A stretch of 10,136 nt of DNA from Candidatus Zhuqueibacterota bacterium 4572_119 (GTDB lineage: Bacteria > Zhuqueibacterota > Zhuqueibacteria > Thermofontimicrobiales > Thermofontimicrobiaceae). Of the stretch, positions 6,783-10,136 are shown piece by piece. Where the stretch lies: the NCBI GenBank assembly GCA_002084535.1, contig NBLI01000069.1, positions 1 through 10,136 of the forward strand, in the 5' to 3' direction. Below the pieces are notes generated by a model. The model had not been told where the DNA came from. It made no database searches and saw only the letters and a list, made by a program, of their open reading frames with translations. How positions within the stretch are numbered: position 1 is the first letter of the stretch; every line of letters begins with the position of its first letter. The translations under genes and the position numbers were made by a program.

Positions 6783-6843
6783 AAAAAATATTTGGTTACG
6801 TATGATTCAGAGTCGGTTAAATTCAATATATCGTAAAAAGTTG

Positions 6844-6872
6844 TTGACTTTTTGATAAAACATATATATATT
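6844..6872 (+). promoter_or_regulatory. hldA promoter (strongest in the window)
   Basis: TTGACT (6844-6849, 5 of 6 to TTGACA) and TATATT (6867-6872, 5 of 6 to TATAAT) are separated by the ideal 17 bases. Transcription would begin near 6879, leaving about 16 bases of leader with GAGAG at 6884-6888 and GGAG at 6890-6893. This makes hldA independent of the upstream subtilase/phosphoesterase pair. Confidence 0.7.
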
Positions 6873-6894
6873 AAAAACATAGTGAGAGCGGAGA

Positions 6895-7887
6895 ATGGTT
6901 GCGATAACATCAGAAACGTTAGCGTCATATTTTAATAAGTTTAAAGATAAAAAAATCCTCATACTGGGCGATCTTATGCTGGACCGCTATTTGGAAGGTT
7001 CGGTAAGCAGAATTTCACCTGAAGCGCCGGTTCCTGTTGTTGAATTAACTAACGAATTTACCAGGTTAGGCGGCGCCGCAAATGTTGCGTATAATCTTCA
7101 TTCTTTGGGAGCTCAACCGATCCCTGTCGGTATTATTGGTAAAGACATTGCGGGTTCTGAACTTATACAACTGATGCAAAGTTTGACATTTAAAACTGAC
7201 TACATTTTACAAGATGCATCAAGACCTACAGCAGTAAAAACACGAATAATCGCTGATAATCAACACGTAGTCAGAGCGGATTGGGAATCCAAAGCGGCTA
7301 TTAATGATCAGACAGCAAATAAAATTATCTCAGCTGTGAAAGATTGTCTTCCCAAGGTTGATGCTGTTATTATTGAAGATTATAATAAAGGGCTTTTGTC
7401 AAAGACCGTCATCGAGGAGGTTATAAAGCTCTCAAATCAGCATAAGAAGATAATAACGGTAGATCCGAAATTTAATAATTTTTTTAGCTATAAATCAGTA
7501 ACTTTATTTAAACCAAATCGCAAAGAAATTGAATCAGCTTTAGGCTTGAGAATTAATTCGGATAGAGAGCTTGGTAAAGCATGTGAACGCATGAAGGAAC
7601 GCTTACAGTGCAAATATGTTCTGATAACACTGGGTGAGCAGGGAATGTGTTTGCTAAGTTCCGATGATGAGTTTTTTAAAATTCCAACAAAAGCTCGAAA
7701 AGTCCACGATGTATCTGGCGCTGGTGATACGGTAATTAGCACTTTGACATTAGCTTTAGCTTCCGGGGCGGATGTACGGGAGGCAATCACATTGGCAAAT
7801 TACGCTGCCGGTGTGGTATGTGGTGAAGTTGGCGTGATTCCGATTACGCCAGAAAAGCTTTCGCACGCGGTTGAATCATTTGGATAA
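6895..7887 (+). CDS. hldA: D-glycero-beta-D-manno-heptose-7-phosphate kinase (HldA / RfaE1, kinase domain only)
   Basis: Cytoplasmic PfkB/ribokinase-family kinase that makes heptose-1,7-bisphosphate on the way to ADP-heptose for the LPS inner core. Visible signatures are GDLMLD (residues 25-30), SRISPEAPVPVVE (38-50), RLGGAANVAYNL (57-68), IADNQHVVRADWE (119-131, the heptose-kinase type block), EDYNKG (161-166), KPN (206-208) and SGAGDT (274-279) with catalytic Asp278. The protein ends at residue 330, right after the kinase domain. E. coli HldE is about 477 aa because it carries a fused nucleotidyltransferase; here that partner (HldC/RfaE2) must be encoded elsewhere. A strong promoter lies just upstream. 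GGAG ends one base before the ATG, so GAGAG at 6884-6888 may be the working ribosome-binding site. No partner heptose genes are in the window. Confidence 0.95.
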   Translation: MVAITSETLASYFNKFKDKKILILGDLMLDRYLEGSVSRISPEAPVPVVELTNEFTRLGGAANVAYNLHSLGAQPIPVGIIGKDIAGSELIQLMQSLTFKTDYILQDASRPTAVKTRIIADNQHVVRADWESKAAINDQTANKIISAVKDCLPKVDAVIIEDYNKGLLSKTVIEEVIKLSNQHKKIITVDPKFNNFFSYKSVTLFKPNRKEIESALGLRINSDRELGKACERMKERLQCKYVLITLGEQGMCLLSSDDEFFKIPTKARKVHDVSGAGDTVISTLTLALASGADVREAITLANYAAGVVCGEVGVIPITPEKLSHAVESFG

Positions 7888-7999
7888 AAAAAAATTACAT
7901 CCTGGTTATTTCATTCCCTTTAAATTTAACCGCGTTGAAACGAAGCAATAATACGATAAAATCATTTTGTTTTCCTTGTGATATAAAATCCATCATGAT

Positions 8000-8026
8000 T
8001 TGACGAAAAGTATATTAATTTATTTT
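8000..8026 (+). promoter_or_regulatory. Weak candidate promoter of the M1 peptidase gene
   Basis: TTGACG (8000-8005) is followed by TATTTT (8021-8026) after only 15 bases. A TATATT at 8011-8016, the -10 form seen at other genes here, has no matching -35 16-18 bases upstream. The 185-base gap from 7888 to 8072 shows no convincing terminator or other feature. Confidence 0.25.
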
Positions 8027-8072
8027 GAATAAAATTACCTGATTATGTAAAATGTATTAATTAAGCCATGCA

Positions 8073-10136
8073 ATGAGAAAACTCAGGCAGAATATTTTTT
8101 TGATCATCTATTTGGTTTCTTTTTGGGGGCTTGAAAAAGTAACCGGTGCTGATTATTGGCAGCAACATGTTGATTATGAAATTTCTGTGGAGTTGGATCA
8201 CACCAACCGTAAATTATCTGGTCATGAAAAGTTAACATATTATAACCACTCGCCTGATACACTTTCCGAAATATATTTTCACCTTTATCCCAATGCTTTT
8301 AAAAAAGGTTCAGTCATGGACAGGGAAGCAAGAGCGGCTTCCATCAACTTAATTAATTCTCCTGATGAAACCGGCTGGATGAGAGTGAATTGCGTATTCT
8401 TGAAAAAAATGTCCCCGGCAGAACAACCGGTTGAATATCGTGCGGAATATAATTCGGATAGCACATTGCTAAAGCTCCAGATTTTGCCACACTTATTGCC
8501 TGGTGAAATATTGGAAATTTGTGCTAATTTTAGTGTGAAGATAAGGCGTTTTAATGTACAATATGATAAAAGCGGTTACAAGGGAAATTTCTATGAAATC
8601 AGCCAATGGTATCCTAAACCGTGTGTGTATGATAAAAATGGGTGGGATGCTTCACCTTATCATTATTTAGGCGAATTTTACGGTGAATTTGGTAATTTTG
8701 GGGTTACGATAATTGTGCCGGATTCATTTGTTGTTGCTGGTACAGGAGAGGTCTTGTTTGGTGATCCCGGCTGGAGCTCATCGACATCCGAATCTCATAT
8801 TGACTCAGGCTTGGACGTATCAAATCGTATCGAGGAAAAGGGCTATACACGGACGATCAAATTTTTCGCGGAAGATGTCCATGATTTTGTTTGGACGGCA
8901 AGTCCAGATTTAAAGTTTGAAACCGGGAACGCGGGGGATGTGAAAATCCATGTTTTGTATGAAGAAAAATCGGCTAATAATTGGAAAAATCAGGCGCTGA
9001 ATGCTGCTATCGAAGCCGTGAACTGGTTGGAACGAAACATCGGGAAATTCCCTTATCCGCAGATTACGGTTTGCCAGGGTTTAACCGATGGCGGAATGGA
9101 ATACCCGATGATGACTGTGCTTGGGTATTATGAGTTTTCCCTTGTGTTTCACGAAATTTGTCACATGTATTTTTATGGCGCGCTGGCAAACAACGAGCAT
9201 AAAGACGGCTGGCTTGATGAGGGATTAGTGACCTATTTAACCGATCTGAACAAACAGGATAAATATGGTGTTTATGATCCTTCGTATAAAACAAGCATGC
9301 CAATTAAACTGCTGCAAAATCAATTTAAGCCCTATTTTAAATTATCTACGGTAAAACTCAATTCATTATATAATTATTTTTATAGTGGATTTGAAAAGCC
9401 CATGGCAACGGAAAGCCACCTGTTGAATGATTCCTATCATTACGGTTATAATGTTTATACAAAACCAACGCAGTTTTTTCAAATTTTGAATTATTTGCTT
9501 GGCGAAGAAAAATTTTTTGAAATGCTGAGAATTTATTATGAGCGCTGGCAATTCAAACATGTTGATATGGCGTGTTTGAAAACTATTTGCGCGGAGGTGA
9601 GTGAGGAAAATCTTGATGACTTTTTTAATCAATGGATTAATGGCATTCCCAAAGTTGACTATGCCTGTTTGGGTACTGTTTCAACGAAAACACCAACCAA
9701 TCAGTACATGACGCAAGTTCATGTAAAAAACCTGGGTAACACGGTTTTACCCTTTGAAACGGAATTGATAACAGCCGCGAACGATACAATTATTGAAAGG
9801 CGAAACGGAATCAAGGATCAGGCAACTATTGAATTTTTGACCGACTCAAAAGTTGATAAAATATGCCTTGATCCGCGGGATATTTTGTTGGATCAAAACA
9901 GGTTCAATAACGGCACTCCGAAAGTAAAGGTGCTTTATTACCCGGAATTTACCAGCATGTATTATTTGCCCAGGGATGAATATGCTTTATTCTTATGGCA
10001 AAGAATCTGGTATAATGAAATTGATGGTGCTAAAGTTGGCATCAATATTCTCGGCAGTTATCTCAACCGTTATTATGTGATGAGAAATTACCTGTGGTAT
10101 AATTTTAAGTCAAATAGTTTTGATTACAATTTCAGC
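8073..10136 (+). CDS. Secreted M1-family metallopeptidase, 3' end beyond the window
   Basis: Open from the ATG at 8073 to the window edge (688 codons, no stop). Zinc aminopeptidase-like enzyme of the gluzincin M1 family, exported by an N-terminal signal (basic MRKLRQ, then a hydrophobic run to about residue 18, cleavage likely near VTGA at 24-27). Residues about 28-260 form the N-terminal beta domain (DYWQQHVDYE, YFHLYPNAF). The catalytic domain has GGMEYP (340-345, in place of GAMEN), HEICH (His360, Glu361, His364) and Glu383, giving exact HExxH-18-E spacing, and Tyr462 in VYTKP as the likely catalytic tyrosine. The catalytic part ends near residue 530 (FFNQWI); a beta-rich region follows to the edge. 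No good Shine-Dalgarno is seen before the ATG. N-terminal amino acids are the expected site of cleavage, but specificity is unproven. Confidence 0.94.
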   Translation, partial: MRKLRQNIFLIIYLVSFWGLEKVTGADYWQQHVDYEISVELDHTNRKLSGHEKLTYYNHSPDTLSEIYFHLYPNAFKKGSVMDREARAASINLINSPDETGWMRVNCVFLKKMSPAEQPVEYRAEYNSDSTLLKLQILPHLLPGEILEICANFSVKIRRFNVQYDKSGYKGNFYEISQWYPKPCVYDKNGWDASPYHYLGEFYGEFGNFGVTIIVPDSFVVAGTGEVLFGDPGWSSSTSESHIDSGLDVSNRIEEKGYTRTIKFFAEDVHDFVWTASPDLKFETGNAGDVKIHVLYEEKSANNWKNQALNAAIEAVNWLERNIGKFPYPQITVCQGLTDGGMEYPMMTVLGYYEFSLVFHEICHMYFYGALANNEHKDGWLDEGLVTYLTDLNKQDKYGVYDPSYKTSMPIKLLQNQFKPYFKLSTVKLNSLYNYFYSGFEKPMATESHLLNDSYHYGYNVYTKPTQFFQILNYLLGEEKFFEMLRIYYERWQFKHVDMACLKTICAEVSEENLDDFFNQWINGIPKVDYACLGTVSTKTPTNQYMTQVHVKNLGNTVLPFETELITAANDTIIERRNGIKDQATIEFLTDSKVDKICLDPRDILLDQNRFNNGTPKVKVLYYPEFTSMYYLPRDEYALFLWQRIWYNEIDGAKVGINILGSYLNRYYVMRNYLWYNFKSNSFDYNFS

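Noticed and set aside
7939..7951. Small inverted repeat CGTTGAAACG after hldA, considered as a terminator
   Set aside because: The stem is only four pairs with a two-base loop and there is no T-tract after it.
8713..8913. A 66-aa frame inside the M1 peptidase
   Set aside because: It lies within the continuous 688-codon M1 frame, whose zinc-binding and tyrosine motifs are intact.
9064..9632. Minus-strand frames of 79 and 88 aa within the M1 peptidase
   Set aside because: They are antisense to the catalytic domain, including HExxH, and have no independent support.

Overview
The window is an ordinary-looking chromosomal stretch from an AT-rich Gram-negative bacterium. A heptose-7-phosphate kinase implies LPS-type or ADP-heptose metabolism, and two secreted peptidases carry Sec-type signal peptides. 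The mix of a bacterial SUI1 protein, a secreted M1 metallopeptidase and a TPPII-like subtilase suits an FCB-type or Calditrichota-like lineage. That placement is an inference from protein style only; no rRNA or other marker is present. I see no phage, integrase, transposase, CRISPR array, tRNA or rRNA.

Layout. On the minus strand, positions 12-1067 encode a complete Ada-type DNA alkylation repair protein and regulator. Diverging from it, a FluG/nodulin-like amidohydrolase (1333-2619, +) is followed by a small SUI1/YciH-type protein (2731-3021, +) that lacks the usual C-terminal end. A 338-base gap (3022-3359) holds two small palindromic REP-like units and a 14-base tandem repeat. Next come a secreted TPPII-like serine peptidase (3360-6263) and, 12 bases later, a YfcE-type metallophosphoesterase (6276-6782), probably in one transcript. 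A kinase-only HldA (6895-7887) has the best promoter in the window. The last gene (8073 to the window edge) is a secreted M1 metallopeptidase, cut off by the window end. It is open over 688 codons with all zinc ligands visible.

How the genes relate. There is no single obvious pathway. Three themes are present: DNA repair (Ada), envelope biosynthesis (HldA), and extracytoplasmic peptide breakdown (TPPII-like subtilase and M1 peptidase). The last two could act in series outside the cytoplasm, but they are separate transcription units by promoter evidence and the link is only a suggestion. Four upstream regions (ada, amidohydrolase, SUI1, hldA) share a TATATT -10 element 16-17 bases from a TTG- or TTC-type -35. 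These elements also favour shorter starts for the first two genes.

The most unusual object is the subtilase. It appears co-linear with eukaryotic tripeptidyl-peptidase II, including the long insert between catalytic Asp and His, but it has a signal peptide and ends before the C-terminal helical part of TPPII.
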